64,000 bases of DNA from Caballeronia sp. TF1N1 (GCF_022878925.1 NZ_CP084626.1:1612001-1676000), one strand, 5' to 3'. Counted from the stretch's first letter, positions 31,486 to 42,501 are shown. The notes: generated by a model not told the origin, from the letters alone. A program made the numbers and translations.

Positions 31486-32583
31486 TTAAAGCACGGCGTC
31501 CTTGCGCACGCCGTTCGAGGCGAAGAAGCGTTTGAGCCGCACGAGCGCCTCTTGCTGGATTTGCCGTACGCGTTCGCGCGTGAGGCCCATTTCATCGGCC
31601 AGTTCTTCGAGCGTGGCGGGTTCGATATGGTTCAGCCCGAAACGCCGTTCGATCACATGCCGATGTTTGTCCGACAGACGCGAAAGCCAGAGCCGCGTGA
31701 GCGTTTCCAGTTCGCGGTGCTGAACTTCGGCATCCGGCGACTGGCTTTGATCGTCCGAAAGGAGATCGAGCAGGCTGCTGCCAGGGTCGAGGTCGAGCGG
31801 GGCATCGAGCGAAGCCGTGTGTTCGTTGAGCGCGAGGATATCGGTGACTTCCTCCGGCGTCTTGCCGGTGAGATACGCAATATCCTCGATGCTCGCGTCG
31901 CGGCGCTCGGGTGCGACGGGATCGGTGGAATTCGCCGAGTTCTTTTCCAGATGACGCTTCGCGCGCAACACTTGATTCAGTTCGCGAATCACATGCACCG
32001 GAAGGCGCACCGTGCGCGCCTGATTCATGATTGCGCGCTCGATGCTCTGGCGAATCCACCACGTGGCATAGGTCGAAAAACGAAAGCCGCGCGTGGGATC
32101 GAATTTCTCGATTGCGTGCATGAGACCGAGGTTGCCTTCCTCGATCAGATCGAGCAACGGCACGCCGCGATTGAGATAACCCTTAGCGATACTCACCACC
32201 AGCCGCAAATTGCGCTCGATCATGACCTGGCGCGCCTCGAACTCGCCCGCCTTGGCAAGACGCGAATAACGCTGCTCTTCCTCGACGGTGAGCAGCGGCT
32301 TCACGCTGATGCGATTGAGGTAATGCTGAATGGTGTCGGCCGTCAGTTCGGCCTGCAAAAGAGAGCGAAAGTCGTCGGGTTCGGGCGCGGAATCGTTTGC
32401 GCCTTCTCCCGACTCGTCGCCACCCTTTTTACGGTTTTCGCCTTCTTCGTCGGAATCGATATCGACGTCGATGTTTTCGGCATCGTCGTCTCGGGTCGAA
32501 GCACCGTCTTCCACCGACACTTGCAACGGTCGGCTGATGGTCTCAGTCTCGGCTTGCGGCTCGCGGCGCTTCGTTTTTTGCAT
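31486..32583 (-). CDS. rpoS: Stationary-phase sigma factor RpoS (sigma-38)
   Basis: Alternative sigma factor for stationary phase and general stress. The 365-residue protein has an acidic, disordered N-terminus (about 1-70), then sigma-70 region 1.2 ([17 protein letters not shown]), region 2 ([27 protein letters not shown]), region 3 and region 4 ([18 protein letters not shown]). RpoS rather than RpoD is supported by size and by the gene lying 11 bases downstream of nlpD, the classic nlpD-rpoS arrangement. In relatives an rpoS promoter lies within nlpD. Confidence 0.96.
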   Translation of the reverse strand: MQKTKRREPQAETETISRPLQVSVEDGASTRDDDAENIDVDIDSDEEGENRKKGGDESGEGANDSAPEPDDFRSLLQAELTADTIQHYLNRISVKPLLTVEEEQRYSRLAKAGEFEARQVMIERNLRLVVSIAKGYLNRGVPLLDLIEEGNLGLMHAIEKFDPTRGFRFSTYATWWIRQSIERAIMNQARTVRLPVHVIRELNQVLRAKRHLEKNSANSTDPVAPERRDASIEDIAYLTGKTPEEVTDILALNEHTASLDAPLDLDPGSSLLDLLSDDQSQSPDAEVQHRELETLTRLWLSRLSDKHRHVIERRFGLNHIEPATLEELADEMGLTRERVRQIQQEALVRLKRFFASNGVRKDAVL

Positions 32584-32594
32584 GATGGCTCGCT

Positions 32595-33536
32595 TTATTG
32601 CGGCGGCAAATACTTCAGTGGGTCAACAGGTTTTCCCTGCCGGCGAACTTCGAAATGCAACATCACACGGTCTGAATCGCTGTTACCCATTTCGGCGATT
32701 TTTTGACCTTTGGTCACCGCGTCTCCTTCTTTTACCATCAAAGCGCGGTTGTGTGCGTACGCAGTGAGAAAAGTCGCGTCGTGCTTGATGATGATGAGAT
32801 TCCCGTAGCCGCGCAAGCCATTTCCGGAGTAGACGACCCTGCCATCCGCCGATGCATTGACTGCATCTCCCGGTGCACCGCCAATGTTCAAACCTTTGTT
32901 CTTCGCGTCGTCGAATGTGCCGAGAATCGGACCACGCGCCGGCCAGATGAAAGCCGGTTGAGCCGTTGCCGCGCTGTCCACGCCCGGCGCCGGCGTGGTG
33001 CCCGCGAGCGCACCCGATGCAGCGCCCGGCGCCGCGCCCATGCCCGACGACGGACCGTAGTACGGCGGCTGCGTCGTTGCACCCGACTGCGGCGTGCCAT
33101 AGACCCCCGCGCCGCCGTTAAGCGGTTGCGTAGCCACCGCGCCACCCGCGATCGGTGCGGTCGACACGCCCGGCGTCGCCGCTGCCAGATTCGCACCCGG
33201 AGGCGCCACGCGCACCAGTTGACCGACTTCGATCTGGTTCGGGTTCGTCAGGTTATTCCACGTTGCGATGTCGTGATAATTCTGACCGTTTTCCAATGCG
33301 ATCCGATATAGGGTGTCGCCCGGTTTCACGCGAATATAGCCAGGCGGCGGCGGCTGGTTGGCAAGCGCGGCGGCATCCGTGGCGATAGGCGCGCCCGTTC
33401 TGTCGACCACCGGCGCTGAATCCATCCGCGACGCACAGGCCGCCAGCATGGACAGCGCAAGGACGCACACACCGCGCTGCGCCGCCGTTAGGCGAACGTC
33501 CGCACGCGTTTCTCGCAAAGCACGCAAGATACTCAT
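32595..33536 (-). CDS. nlpD: NlpD-like lipoprotein (LysM + degenerate LytM/M23)
   Basis: Outer-membrane lipoprotein that activates cell-separation amidase AmiC in relatives. From ATG 33536 it has 313 residues: signal with lipobox LAAC (Cys34), a LysM domain ([20 protein letters not shown]), an Ala/Gly/Pro/Thr-rich linker, and a C-terminal M23 domain ending [21 protein letters not shown]. Metal-binding residues look lost: the usual HxGxD element reads NKGLNIGG, and HLHFE reads MLHFE. This suits an activator rather than an enzyme. It starts 6 bases from the pcm stop and is followed by rpoS. Confidence 0.93.
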   Translation of the reverse strand: MSILRALRETRADVRLTAAQRGVCVLALSMLAACASRMDSAPVVDRTGAPIATDAAALANQPPPPGYIRVKPGDTLYRIALENGQNYHDIATWNNLTNPNQIEVGQLVRVAPPGANLAAATPGVSTAPIAGGAVATQPLNGGAGVYGTPQSGATTQPPYYGPSSGMGAAPGAASGALAGTTPAPGVDSAATAQPAFIWPARGPILGTFDDAKNKGLNIGGAPGDAVNASADGRVVYSGNGLRGYGNLIIIKHDATFLTAYAHNRALMVKEGDAVTKGQKIAEMGNSDSDRVMLHFEVRRQGKPVDPLKYLPPQ

Positions 33537-33541
33537 CGGTT

Positions 33542-34639
33542 TCAAATCACTCCGGATTTTAAAGGTACAAAAAAAACGCGATCGAGCTGCGACTCCCGCC
33601 ATTGCGTGGCCGACACGCGCGTGACGAGCGTGAGCACCTGCGACTGCGCGGCCTGCGAGCCCACCGGCGCGACGAGCCTGCCGCCTATCGCCAGTTGTTC
33701 GAGCAAGGCCTGCGGCACGTCGAGTCCCGCGCACGCGATCACGATGGCATCGAACGGCGCCGCGGCAGCCAGTCCGAGCCGCCCGTCGCCGTAATGCAGC
33801 CGGATGTTCGGCACACGCAGCGGCCGAAGATTGAGCTTGGCGCGTTCGGACAACGGCCGCACGCGCTCGATCGAATAAACCTCGGTCGCGACCTGCGACA
33901 GCACCGCTGCCTGATAGCCGCAACCGGTGCCGATTTCCAGCACCTTGTCCAACGTGCGCCCGGCCGCGACCAGTTCGATCATGCGCGCGACGACCGACGG
34001 CTTCGAGATGGTCTGATGGTGACCGATCGGCAGCGCGGCATCTTCGTAAGCCTGCGCGGCGAGGCCGGGGTCGACGAACATATGGCGCGGCACGACCGAC
34101 ATGGCGTTCAGCACGCGCGGGTCGGTCACGCCGTTCGTGCGCAGGCGTTCGACCATGCGCTCACGCACCCGTTCCGAGGTGAGCGTCTGTGTGCTGGCGA
34201 ATGCCACGTTGGGCGCGCCCTTTTTCGTGGCCGTCGATGCCGCGTTCAGATCGCGTCCGGCGGGACGCTGCGCGGTGCGCAATGCACTCGTTCGGGGATG
34301 CGGCGCCTGGGCCGGACTGCGATTCGCGCCCGGAACCGGTTTCGCGGTTCCACTTGCCAGTTTGGTAGCGGCCTTGGCGACGGAATTGACGACAGGCTGG
34401 GCTACCGAGCGCACCGGAAAAACCGTGGTCGCGGACTTGGCGGATGCCGCCGCACTCGCCGGATTCTTGAGCGCTGAAGCCGCGCCGCGCACACTGCCCG
34501 GCTTCGCGGCAGCGGCTTTCGTGGTCGATACCGCCACTGACTTGGCGCGCGCGTCCTGCGTGCGGCCGGCCGGCTTGCGCGGCTCGCGCACGAGGTCCGC
34601 GAGCGCCAGCGGGAAGCGCTTGGCGCGCTCGTCGCTCAT
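33542..34639 (-). CDS. pcm: Protein-L-isoaspartate O-methyltransferase with long N-terminal extension
   Basis: Repairs isoaspartyl residues in aged proteins by SAM-dependent methylation. ATG 34639 overlaps the surE stop by four bases (ATGA), indicating translational coupling; the product is 365 residues. The catalytic part starts near 150 ([19 protein letters not shown]) with [23 protein letters not shown] and SAM motif [15 protein letters not shown]. The first ~150 residues are Ala/Lys/Ser/Pro-rich and predicted disordered; E. coli Pcm is only 208 residues. Order surE-pcm-nlpD-rpoS is conserved. Confidence 0.95.
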   Translation of the reverse strand: MSDERAKRFPLALADLVREPRKPAGRTQDARAKSVAVSTTKAAAAKPGSVRGAASALKNPASAAASAKSATTVFPVRSVAQPVVNSVAKAATKLASGTAKPVPGANRSPAQAPHPRTSALRTAQRPAGRDLNAASTATKKGAPNVAFASTQTLTSERVRERMVERLRTNGVTDPRVLNAMSVVPRHMFVDPGLAAQAYEDAALPIGHHQTISKPSVVARMIELVAAGRTLDKVLEIGTGCGYQAAVLSQVATEVYSIERVRPLSERAKLNLRPLRVPNIRLHYGDGRLGLAAAAPFDAIVIACAGLDVPQALLEQLAIGGRLVAPVGSQAAQSQVLTLVTRVSATQWRESQLDRVFFVPLKSGVI

Positions 34640-35394
34640 GAGCGACGGCTCCCGGCTTGCGCCCATTCGCGGGTCTCGGCCATGAGTTTCGTGTGAGTCA
34701 GGTCGAGCTGCAGCGGCGTGATCGAAACGAAGCCGTTCGCGACTGCGTGAAAGTCGGTGCCTTCGCTGGCGTCGAGCGCGTCGCCCGACGGGCCGATCCA
34801 GTAGATCGGGTTGCCGCGCGGGTCGGTTTGGCGAATCACCGGCTGCGACGGATGCCGCTTGCCCAGACGCGTGACCTTCCACTCGCGCAGTTGGTCGTAC
34901 GGCAGGCTCGGAATATTGACGTTCAGAAGCGGATGACCCGGCATGGGGTGATCCAGAAAATGCGCGACGATTTCGGCGGCCACGCGCGCCGCATCTTCGA
35001 GATGCAGCCAGTCACGCCCGACGAGCGAAAACGCGATCGCCGGAATGCCGAACATGAAGCCTTCGGTGGCGGCCGCGACCGTGCCGGAATAGAGCGTGTC
35101 CTCGCCGACATTCTGGCCGTTGTTGATCCCTGACACGACGAGATCGGGCCGCGCTTCGAGCATGCCGGTGAGCGCGATATGCACCGAGTCGGTTGGCGTG
35201 CCGTTCACGAAGTTGAAACCGTTAGCCGACTGATGCACGCTCAATGGCCGCGACAACGTGAGCGAGTTGGACGAGCCGCTGCAGTTCTGCTCCGGCGCCA
35301 TCACCGTTACTTCGCCGAGCGGCTGCAAGGCGTCGTGCAGCACGTTGATGCCGCGCGCCAGGTAGCCGTCGTCGTTGCTGAGTAGGATTCGCAT
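34636..35394 (-). CDS. surE: 5'/3'-nucleotidase SurE
   Basis: Divalent-metal nucleotidase/exopolyphosphatase important in stationary-phase survival. ATG 35394 gives 252 residues starting [15 protein letters not shown], with the metal-binding DD pair at 8-9. Other blocks are [32 protein letters not shown] and [19 protein letters not shown]. First gene of the surE-pcm-nlpD-rpoS unit, overlapping pcm by four bases. Divergent from the quinone oxidoreductase gene across about 100 bases. Confidence 0.97.
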   Translation of the reverse strand: MRILLSNDDGYLARGINVLHDALQPLGEVTVMAPEQNCSGSSNSLTLSRPLSVHQSANGFNFVNGTPTDSVHIALTGMLEARPDLVVSGINNGQNVGEDTLYSGTVAAATEGFMFGIPAIAFSLVGRDWLHLEDAARVAAEIVAHFLDHPMPGHPLLNVNIPSLPYDQLREWKVTRLGKRHPSQPVIRQTDPRGNPIYWIGPSGDALDASEGTDFHAVANGFVSITPLQLDLTHTKLMAETREWAQAGSRRS

Positions 35395-35497
35395 CCGGCG
35401 ATTGTAACCGAGGAAACATGACGCGCCCACGCTTTGCGGGGTCGCGCACAGACAGCCGTCTGCCCTACACTTGGCGCCAGCCCATCAAGGAGGACAC

Positions 35498-36472
35498 ATG
35501 CGCGCCGTTCGATGCAACCAACACGGATTACCCGATACGCTCACCGTCGAAACGCTGCCGGATTTGCATCCCGAAGCCGGGGAAATCGTCATCGATGTGA
35601 AGGCCGCGAGCGTGAATTTTCCCGATGTACTGATCATCCAGAACAAGTACCAGTTCAAACCGCCGCTGCCATTTACGCCGGGTGCGGAACTCGCGGGAAT
35701 CGTGCGTGAGGTGGGTGCGGGCGTAACGCGCGTGAAACCTGGCATGCGCGTCGCGGCTTACACCGCGCAAGGGGCATTCGCGCAACAGGCGCGTGCTCGG
35801 GAAACGGATTGCGTCGTGCTGCCCGACGACGTCGACCTCGCGCTCGCCGCAGCCTTCACGCTTGCCTACGGCACGTCCTATCACGCGCTCGTGGATCGCG
35901 GCGCGCTCAAGTCGGGCGAGACGCTCCTCGTGCTCGGCGCGGCGGGCGGCGTCGGCGTCGCGGCCATTCAGATCGGCAAGATTCTCGGCGCGCGCGTGAT
36001 CGCGGCGGCATCGAGCGCGGAAAAGCTCGCGTTCTGTCGCGAGCAAGGCGCGGATGAAATCATCGACTATCGAAACGAAGACTTGCGCGAGCGCGTCAAG
36101 GCGCTCACCCATGGCCAAGGTCCCGATGTCATATTCGATCCGGTGGGCGGCGCCTATGCCGAACCGGCGTTTCGCAGCATCGGCTGGCGCGGGCGTTATC
36201 TCGTGGTCGGCTTCGCCAACGGCGAGATCCCGAAGCTGCCTCTCAACCTCGCGTTGTTGAAGGGCGCGAGCATCGTCGGCGTGTTCTGGGGCGATCACAT
36301 GCGCCGCGAACACGCGATCGCCGATACCGAATTTGCCACCATGGTCGACTGGATCAAGGCCGGCAAGTTGCTGCCGGTGGTGACCAAACGCTATCCGCTC
36401 GATGCAACCGCGCAAGCCCTCGATGACATGATGAACCGGCGCGTGACGGGGAAGATCGTGATCGAGCCTTGA
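35498..36472 (+). CDS. Medium-chain reductase, NADPH:quinone oxidoreductase type
   Basis: Zinc-free MDR-superfamily oxidoreductase. A strong AAGGAGG precedes ATG 35498 (MRAVRCNQHGLPDTLTVETL), giving 324 residues. A GroES-like N-terminal domain (VNFPDVLIIQNKYQFKPPLPFTPGAELAG, seen as FPDVLIIQNKYQF and PFTPGAELAG) is followed by a Rossmann fold with VLGAAGGVGVAAIQIGK. Structural and catalytic zinc cysteines are absent. The physiological acceptor is unknown. It is a single gene, convergent with the CoA-transferase gene, with a short hairpin between. Confidence 0.9.
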   Translation: MRAVRCNQHGLPDTLTVETLPDLHPEAGEIVIDVKAASVNFPDVLIIQNKYQFKPPLPFTPGAELAGIVREVGAGVTRVKPGMRVAAYTAQGAFAQQARARETDCVVLPDDVDLALAAAFTLAYGTSYHALVDRGALKSGETLLVLGAAGGVGVAAIQIGKILGARVIAAASSAEKLAFCREQGADEIIDYRNEDLRERVKALTHGQGPDVIFDPVGGAYAEPAFRSIGWRGRYLVVGFANGEIPKLPLNLALLKGASIVGVFWGDHMRREHAIADTEFATMVDWIKAGKLLPVVTKRYPLDATAQALDDMMNRRVTGKIVIEP

Positions 36473-36566
36473 GGCGCTTCGAAGGTTGGTCGTGGGCCAC
36501 GGTGCATGCGCGACGCCCTGCCCCATGCGCAAGCCGGCACCGGTGTCGCGGCCATCTTCGGGCCGC

Positions 36567-36586
36567 CGCGAGAGTTCGCGTTTTTT
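36567..36586 (+). terminator. Short intrinsic terminator after the quinone oxidoreductase gene
   Basis: CGCGA (36567-36571) pairs with TCGCG (36576-36580), followed by T6. A GCGGCC/GGCCGC hairpin (36548-36566) sits immediately before it. Confidence 0.6.
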
Positions 36587-36602
36587 ACGCGTAACGACTT
36601 CC

Positions 36603-37808
36603 TCAGATCACGTTCGCCGCACGCAACCGCGCGATGTCGTCCTCGGCATACCCAAGCGACCGAAGCACTTCATCCGTATGTTCGCCGAGTTGCGGCCCGA
36701 GCCAGCGCGTCTCGCCAGGCGTCTCGGACAGCTTCGGCGTCACGTTCGGCAGCGTGATCTCACGGCCGTCCTGCCACGGAAAACGCTGCAGCATTTGACG
36801 CGCGATGTACTGCGGATCGGTGAACATGTCGGCCACGCTGTAGATACGGCCGGCGGGCACATCGGCGGCGTTGAGGACGGCGAGCGCCTCGTCGATACTG
36901 CGCGTCGACAACCACGCGGCGATGGCATCGTCGATTTCCTGCGTGCGCGGCACGCGGCCATCGTTCGAAGCGAGCGCGGGATCGTCGGCGAGATCGGCGC
37001 GGTCGATTGCCGTCATCAACCGCTTGAAAATGGGATCGCTATTGCCGCCAATGACGATGCTGCCGTCGCGGCACGGATAGGTATTCGACGGCACGATGCC
37101 CGGCAGCGACGCGCCGGTGCGCTCGCGCACCATGCCATAGACGCCGTACTCGGGCACCACGCTTTCCATCATGTTGAAGACGGCTTCGTAGAGCGCGACA
37201 TCGACCACCTGCCCTTTGCCGCCATTCACCTGTCGATGATGCAGCGCCATCAGCGCGCCGATCACGCCGTGCAGCGCGGCAATGGAGTCGCCAATGGAAA
37301 TGCCGATGCGCGGCGGCGGTAACTCGGGATAGCCCGTGATATGACGCAAGCCGCCCATCGATTCGGCGATCGCGCCAAAGCCCGGTCTGTCGCGATACGG
37401 CCCGGTCTGGCCGTATCCCGAGAGCCGCACCATCACGAGACCGGGGTTTTCGGCAGAAAGCACCTCATAGCCGAGCCCAAGTTTTTCGAGCAAGCCCGGC
37501 CGAAAATTTTCGACGACGATATCCGCTTCTTTCGCCAGCCGCCGCACGATCTCCTTGCCCTCTTCGGCCTTCAGATTGATCGTCACGGACTTCTTGTTGC
37601 GCGCCTGTACCGCCCACCAGAGCGACGTTCCGCCCACTTCGGGATACAGCTTGCGCCACTTGCGCAGCGGATCGCCGCCCTTCGGATCTTCGATCTTGAT
37701 GACATCCGCGCCGAATTCGCCCATGAAGCGCGCCGCGAACGGTCCCGCGATGAGCGTGCCGAGTTCCAGCACCTTGACGCCGGCAAGCGGGCCCGTCGAT
37801 GCGGTCAT
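36603..37808 (-). CDS. CaiB/BaiF-family (class III) CoA-transferase
   Basis: Transfers CoA between organic acids. ATG 37808 (MTASTGPLAGVKVLELGT) is preceded by GGAG; an upstream TTG at 37826 is less likely. The 401-residue product has the family N-terminus PLAGVKVLELGTLIAGPFAAR, EFGADVIKIEDPKGGDP, VENFRPG and GYGQTGPYRDRPGFGAI, then the Asp-containing loop ISIGDSIAALHG. Substrate is not predictable. It is downstream of DUF1653 and recR on the same strand, so it may be transcribed with the dnaX-recR cluster. Confidence 0.92.
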   Translation of the reverse strand: MTASTGPLAGVKVLELGTLIAGPFAARFMGEFGADVIKIEDPKGGDPLRKWRKLYPEVGGTSLWWAVQARNKKSVTINLKAEEGKEIVRRLAKEADIVVENFRPGLLEKLGLGYEVLSAENPGLVMVRLSGYGQTGPYRDRPGFGAIAESMGGLRHITGYPELPPPRIGISIGDSIAALHGVIGALMALHHRQVNGGKGQVVDVALYEAVFNMMESVVPEYGVYGMVRERTGASLPGIVPSNTYPCRDGSIVIGGNSDPIFKRLMTAIDRADLADDPALASNDGRVPRTQEIDDAIAAWLSTRSIDEALAVLNAADVPAGRIYSVADMFTDPQYIARQMLQRFPWQDGREITLPNVTPKLSETPGETRWLGPQLGEHTDEVLRSLGYAEDDIARLRAANVI

Positions 37809-37829
37809 GTCGTTCGTCTCCGCCAATTT

Positions 37830-38054
37830 TTAAAGTGGGATGTCGAGTGGCTTGAAGCGCGGCGTGCCGTCGGCGAGCGTCTCGTTGAACATCGCGGCGG
37901 GCCGGACCCATAAACCGCGATCATGCGGCCAGAGATGCTCGTAGACGATCATGGCTTCCTCGGTTTCCGAGTGCCGCGCGACGCCGATCACGCGATACAG
38001 CCCGCCCTTGTAATGACGATGCGTCGCGAGCGCGAGTGCTTCGGTTTCTGTCAT
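37830..38054 (-). CDS. DUF1653 domain protein
   Basis: A 74-residue protein matching DUF1653 (HYKGGLYRVIGVARHSETEEAMIVYEHL, seen here as HYKGGLYRVIGVARHSETEE, then VRPAAMFNE). Function unknown. ATG 38054; in-frame sequence upstream overlaps recR and is not family-like. It lies between recR (22 bases upstream) and the CoA-transferase. Confidence 0.88.
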   Translation of the reverse strand: MTETEALALATHRHYKGGLYRVIGVARHSETEEAMIVYEHLWPHDRGLWVRPAAMFNETLADGTPRFKPLDIPL

Positions 38055-38076
38055 CGATGCAGTCCTTGATCTTTTC

Positions 38077-38673
38077 TCACACCGAGCGGCGGTCGAGCAT
38101 CGCGCGGGCGATGGTGCCGGCATCGACGTATTCGAGTTCGCCGCCCACCGGTACGCCGCGCGCGAGCCGCGTGACCTTCAGCCCTTTAGACTTGAGCGTC
38201 TGTGCCAGATAGTGCGCGGTCGCCTCACCTTCATTCGTGAAGTTGGTGGCAAGCACCACTTCATTCACGGTGCCGTCGAGCGCGCGGTTGATGAGCCGCT
38301 CGAAGTGGATTTCCTTCGGCCCGATGCCGTCGAGCGGACTCAGCCGGCCCATCAACACGAAGTAGAGCCCGCGATACGTGAGCGTCTGCTCCAGCATGAT
38401 CTGATCGGCCGGCGTCTCGACGACGCATAGGAGCGCGGAATCGCGTTCTTCGTCGCTGCATACTTCGCAGATGTCGGCTTCTGTGAAGGTATTGCACTTC
38501 TCGCAGTGCTTCAGATGCCCGGTCGCGAACAACAGCGCGTTGCCGAGTTTGTCGGCGCCCGCGCGGTCGTGCTGCATCAGGTGATACGCCATGCGCTGCG
38601 CCGACTTCGGGCCGACGCCGGGCAGCGCACGCAGCGCTTCGACGAGCGCCGACAAGGCGGATGGTTGTTTCAT
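38077..38673 (-). CDS. recR: Recombination mediator RecR
   Basis: With RecO and RecF loads RecA on gapped DNA. The 198-residue protein has the helix-hairpin-helix [19 protein letters not shown], a four-cysteine zinc motif ([16 protein letters not shown]), the Toprim start [17 protein letters not shown] and the C-terminal Walker-like block [17 protein letters not shown], all canonical. Part of the dnaX-ybaB-recR cluster, as in most bacteria. Confidence 0.98.
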   Translation of the reverse strand: MKQPSALSALVEALRALPGVGPKSAQRMAYHLMQHDRAGADKLGNALLFATGHLKHCEKCNTFTEADICEVCSDEERDSALLCVVETPADQIMLEQTLTYRGLYFVLMGRLSPLDGIGPKEIHFERLINRALDGTVNEVVLATNFTNEGEATAHYLAQTLKSKGLKVTRLARGVPVGGELEYVDAGTIARAMLDRRSV

Positions 38674-38732
38674 GTGTCCTCATGGGCGGGCCGAAAGCGC
38701 GGCAAACGCCGCGTGCGCCTTCGGCCACGCGC

Positions 38733-39059
38733 TTAAAACGGCAGCTTGAAGCCGGGCGGCATGGGCATGCCGGCCGTCATGCCGCCCATCTTTTCCTGCG
38801 TGGTGGCTTCGGCCTTGCGCACGGCGTCGTTGAACGCGGCGGCAACCAGGTCTTCGAGCATGTCCTTGTCGTCGGCGAGCAGGCTCGGGTCGATCTGCAC
38901 GCGGCGCACGTCGTTCTTGCAGGTCATCGTCACCTTGACGAGACCGGCGCCGGACTGGCCCTCGACCTCGATCAGCGCGAGCTGATCCTGCATCTTCTTC
39001 ATGTTTTCCTGCATTTGCTGAGCTTGCTTCATCAGCCCGGCGAGTTGGTTCTTCATCAT
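38733..39059 (-). CDS. ybaB: YbaB/EbfC-family nucleoid-associated protein
   Basis: Small DNA-binding protein of the YbaB/EbfC family. AAGGAG precedes two adjacent ATGs. The 108-residue product has an N-terminal coiled helix ([19 protein letters not shown]), the central [25 protein letters not shown] region and a Met/Gly/Pro-rich C-terminus. Location between dnaX and recR is typical. Confidence 0.96.
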   Translation of the reverse strand: MMKNQLAGLMKQAQQMQENMKKMQDQLALIEVEGQSGAGLVKVTMTCKNDVRRVQIDPSLLADDKDMLEDLVAAAFNDAVRKAEATTQEKMGGMTAGMPMPPGFKLPF

Positions 39060-39177
39060 GATTCGGCTCCTTGAAACGGATAGTGCGTATGACGGGCAGA
39101 CGCTCAGGCGAAAATGCCCGTGCGCCCGGTTGATTCGTTCGCGGCGCGGCTTCTGACGGCGCGCCTCGCGGGATGGC

Positions 39178-42100
39178 TTATCTTACAGAAGACGCGCCCG
39201 AAGGATTCGCGCCCGTTGCGGCAACCGGCTTGATCGATCCCTGCACGATGCTCGCGCCGAAATCGCGAATGAGCGATTGCACGAACGGGTCTTGCCTGAT
39301 TTCCTGCTCGGCTTGCTGCTGGCGTTTCGCGCGTTCGGCGGCGTCGAGCGCGGCGGCGGTGCGGCGTGCGGGCGCAACCGACACATTGACCTCGAGCGCG
39401 CGGCCGAGTTTCTCCGTGAGCGCGGTCTTGAGCTTGGCGACTTGCGCGGCGTCCGCGTATTGCGGCACGGGAACGACGAGCGTGAGCGAACTGGCGTCGC
39501 AGGCGGTCAGTTCGCTGTTGAACGCGAGCTGGTATGCGATGCCCTTGAGCGGCAGATCGACCGCGAGCGTCGCCCATTCTCCCGCGATGCCGATAGGGTC
39601 GAGCGGCACGGCGGGCGGCAGCGGCGTGGCGTCGATCTTCGGCGCGGGCTTCGCTGCGGGCGCGGGTTCGTTGCCGAAGCGCATGTCGTCCGGTGCGCTA
39701 TCGAACGCGGGCATGTAGCCGTCGTCGGGAGCGGCGGAGAAGTATTCATCCTCCGATCCGGGCGGCGGGTAGTCGTCGGGCGGCATGTCTTCCCAAGGAG
39801 GGATGACCTTGGGGCTTGCTTTCGCGTTGGCGTCATTGCCGGCGCGAGCGGTATTGTCGACGCTGGCGTTCGTGTTGGTGTTGGCGCTACCGTTGCCCTT
39901 GCTGTCGACGCGAACGTTGCCGCCCACGCCGGCGCTGCGCCCGCGAACGCCATTGTCGAAGCCGACGTTGCTCCCGCCAATGGCTACAGCACCCGCGTTG
40001 TCTGCCGCGGGCGTCGCCTGTACGTCAGAGCCCGCGCTGGCGCGCGGCGCGGCGCGGCGCGGCGTCGGCACGGGAACCGAGGGCTTCGGCACGGCAAGTT
40101 TCGTTGCAGCAGGAGCGCCCGCTGGCGCGGCCGCCGCGCCTCTTCCACCACGATCCGATGAAAGTCGCATGCCCGCACTACGCAATACTTCGAGCGCGTC
40201 CCTCGCGCCACCTGCGGCGCTGCGCGGCGCGACTGATCCGGCAGACGGCGACACGGTTTCGGACGCGCCATTATTAGAAGCCTCGTCTACAGCTTGCCGA
40301 GCCGCGGCAGAAAGCGGCGCCGATGCGACTGGCACTTCGTCAAACACAACGTCTCGTGCATTCCCGACAGCAGACGGCGTATTGGCCTGAACGATCTCTC
40401 CTGTGCCTTGAGCGAGCGGCGATTCGGCGGCCTCAGCTACAGAAGGCGAATCGGCAGAGTCGGCCTTCCGCACATCTGAAGATGCGGCGCTCGGCGTGGC
40501 CGAATCGAAGTCTTTCCGCGCCACTGGTGCATCGCTTGAAGATGCGATGGTGTTCAGAGGCGCGGCCGAATCGGCAGCGGCCGCGGCATCCCGCGCGCCT
40601 AAAGGCGTGGCGCTATCTGCAACAGGAGCGGGATTGGCAGCGGCCGTCTGCGCGCCTGAAGATGCGGCGCTGTCCGACACTAAAGCTGAATGACCGACGT
40701 CCGCTCTCGATGCGCTTGACAAGCCAGCCGTGTTTGCAAGCGCAGTCGAATCGCCAGAGGTCGCGTTCTTCGCGCCCGAAGGAGCGGCACTTCCTCCAGC
40801 GTCCGGCAAGTCCGCGGAACCGGCGTAAGCCGCACGCGATGCCGCATCCGCCATCGCCGATTCTCGTGCATCGGACGCTCCGACTGGCTTCGCGACTGAT
40901 TCAGCCGATTCGACGCTGCGTTTCGCTTCAGCGCCCGCAAGCTCGTCGGATGCGTCACGTGGCCCGACCTTCGCCGAGCTCGCAGACCGTGCGCCGTGCT
41001 TATCCAATGTCGAAACAGCCGCTTCACCCCACTCAGCCAACTTCTCAAAAGAACGGTCGCTAATCTGGTGCCGCGCGCCCGCTCGATCCGCCAAAACTCC
41101 ATCGCGAGCCACCGGTGCCGGCGCCACGGCCCGCTCCGCCATAGCTCCCGCGAGCGCCGCATTGCGCGCGCCCTTCACGCTTTGCGGCGCGCTCACCACG
41201 AGCCCGCCACCGCCACCTCCGCCCGGCCCGCCAGCGGGTTCGAACGCGAGCATGCGCAGAAGCGTCATGGTGAAGCCCGCGTATTCATCCGGCGCGAGGC
41301 CCAGCTCGCTGCGCCCGACGGTCGCGATCTGATAGAACAACTGAACCTGTTCGGCCGACAAGCCCTCGGCGAATCGACGAATATCTCCCGCCTCCGGCCA
41401 CTCGTCCAGCACCGATGCCGGCGCGAACTGCGCCCACGCAATCCGATGCAGCAAGCTCGCCAGATCCTGCAACGCGGTCGAGAACGATAGACTGCGCAAA
41501 GCCATTTCATCGGCGATGGCGAGCACGCCAGCGCCATCGCTTGCGGCGAGGGCATCGAGCAGGCGGATCAGATAGCTTTGATCCAGCGCGCCGAGCATGC
41601 CGCGCACGGCTTCCTCGGTCACCTGATTGGCTGAATAGGCGATAGCCTGATCGGTCAGCGAAAGCGCGTCGCGCATGCTGCCGTCCGCCGCGCGCGACAA
41701 CAACCGCAGCGCCTGCACTTCGAACGCAATGCTCTCTTGCTGGAGGATGTTCTCCAGATGCGACACGATATGTCCCGCGGGCATCTGCTTCAGATTGAAC
41801 TGGAGGCAGCGCGACAGCACGGTGACCGGAATCTTCTGCGGATCGGTCGTGGCGAGAATGAACTTCACATGGGGAGGCGGCTCTTCCAACGTCTTCAACA
41901 TGGCGTTGAACGCGTGGTTCGTGAGCATGTGCACTTCGTCGATCATGTAGACCTTGAAGCGCGCGTCGACCGGTGCATAGACCGCGCGCTCGAGCAGCGC
42001 CGCCATTTCGTCGACACCGCGATTGCTCGCCGCATCCATTTCGACGTAATCGACGAAACGGCCTTCGTCGATTTCCCGGCAAGCGCGGCACACGCCGCAC

Positions 42101-42315
42101 GGCTTCGAGGTCACGCCGGTTTCACAGTTGAGCGCTTTTGCAAAGATGCGCGAAAGCGTGGTCTTGCCGACGCCGCGCGTACCCGTGAAAAGATACGCGT
42201 GATGCAGGCGGCCACCGTCGAGCGCGTGCGTGAGCGCACGAACGACGTGCTCCTGGCCGACGAGCGACTCGAACGATTTCGGCCGCCATTTGCGTGCGAG
42301 AACTTGATAGGTCAT
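39178..42315 (-). CDS. dnaX: DNA polymerase III tau/gamma subunit with very large linker
   Basis: Clamp-loader ATPase of the replisome. ATG 42315 gives 1045 residues, against 643 in E. coli. Residues 1-360 are canonical: [12 protein letters not shown] (Walker A, 45-56), zinc Cys64/73/76/79, MIDEVHML (DExH-type at 126-129), sensor region [20 protein letters not shown] poly-Gly run (near 362-371) then opens roughly 480 residues of Ala/Ser/Asp-rich low complexity with degenerate DSAxxxGAxxAA repeats. The last ~200 residues resemble tau domains IV-V ([33 protein letters not shown]). I saw no A-rich slippery heptamer for a gamma frameshift. The SRP RNA gene lies upstream. Confidence 0.95.
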   Translation of the reverse strand: MTYQVLARKWRPKSFESLVGQEHVVRALTHALDGGRLHHAYLFTGTRGVGKTTLSRIFAKALNCETGVTSKPCGVCRACREIDEGRFVDYVEMDAASNRGVDEMAALLERAVYAPVDARFKVYMIDEVHMLTNHAFNAMLKTLEEPPPHVKFILATTDPQKIPVTVLSRCLQFNLKQMPAGHIVSHLENILQQESIAFEVQALRLLSRAADGSMRDALSLTDQAIAYSANQVTEEAVRGMLGALDQSYLIRLLDALAASDGAGVLAIADEMALRSLSFSTALQDLASLLHRIAWAQFAPASVLDEWPEAGDIRRFAEGLSAEQVQLFYQIATVGRSELGLAPDEYAGFTMTLLRMLAFEPAGGPGGGGGGGLVVSAPQSVKGARNAALAGAMAERAVAPAPVARDGVLADRAGARHQISDRSFEKLAEWGEAAVSTLDKHGARSASSAKVGPRDASDELAGAEAKRSVESAESVAKPVGASDARESAMADAASRAAYAGSADLPDAGGSAAPSGAKNATSGDSTALANTAGLSSASRADVGHSALVSDSAASSGAQTAAANPAPVADSATPLGARDAAAAADSAAPLNTIASSSDAPVARKDFDSATPSAASSDVRKADSADSPSVAEAAESPLAQGTGEIVQANTPSAVGNARDVVFDEVPVASAPLSAAARQAVDEASNNGASETVSPSAGSVAPRSAAGGARDALEVLRSAGMRLSSDRGGRGAAAAPAGAPAATKLAVPKPSVPVPTPRRAAPRASAGSDVQATPAADNAGAVAIGGSNVGFDNGVRGRSAGVGGNVRVDSKGNGSANTNTNASVDNTARAGNDANAKASPKVIPPWEDMPPDDYPPPGSEDEYFSAAPDDGYMPAFDSAPDDMRFGNEPAPAAKPAPKIDATPLPPAVPLDPIGIAGEWATLAVDLPLKGIAYQLAFNSELTACDASSLTLVVPVPQYADAAQVAKLKTALTEKLGRALEVNVSVAPARRTAAALDAAERAKRQQQAEQEIRQDPFVQSLIRDFGASIVQGSIKPVAATGANPSGASSVR

Positions 42316-42501
42316 GCGCGAAATTGTATCAGCAACGACTAGCGGCAAACGCCGCCGAAAGCGGCTGTCCGGCGCATCCGGAGCACGCGTGAAGATGCGG
42401 ATTCAAGTCGCGTAGATGCGAGCGAATCGACTAAAAACTAGAGGAGAGTGAAGCAGAAAACCGCGGAGATTGAAGCCGGAAAAACGCAAATAAAGCGGAA
42501 G

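Noticed and set aside
39178..42315. Programmed -1 frameshift in dnaX producing gamma
   Set aside because: I looked for an A-rich slippery heptamer on the coding strand and found none; the poly-Gly and repeat region is G/C-rich.
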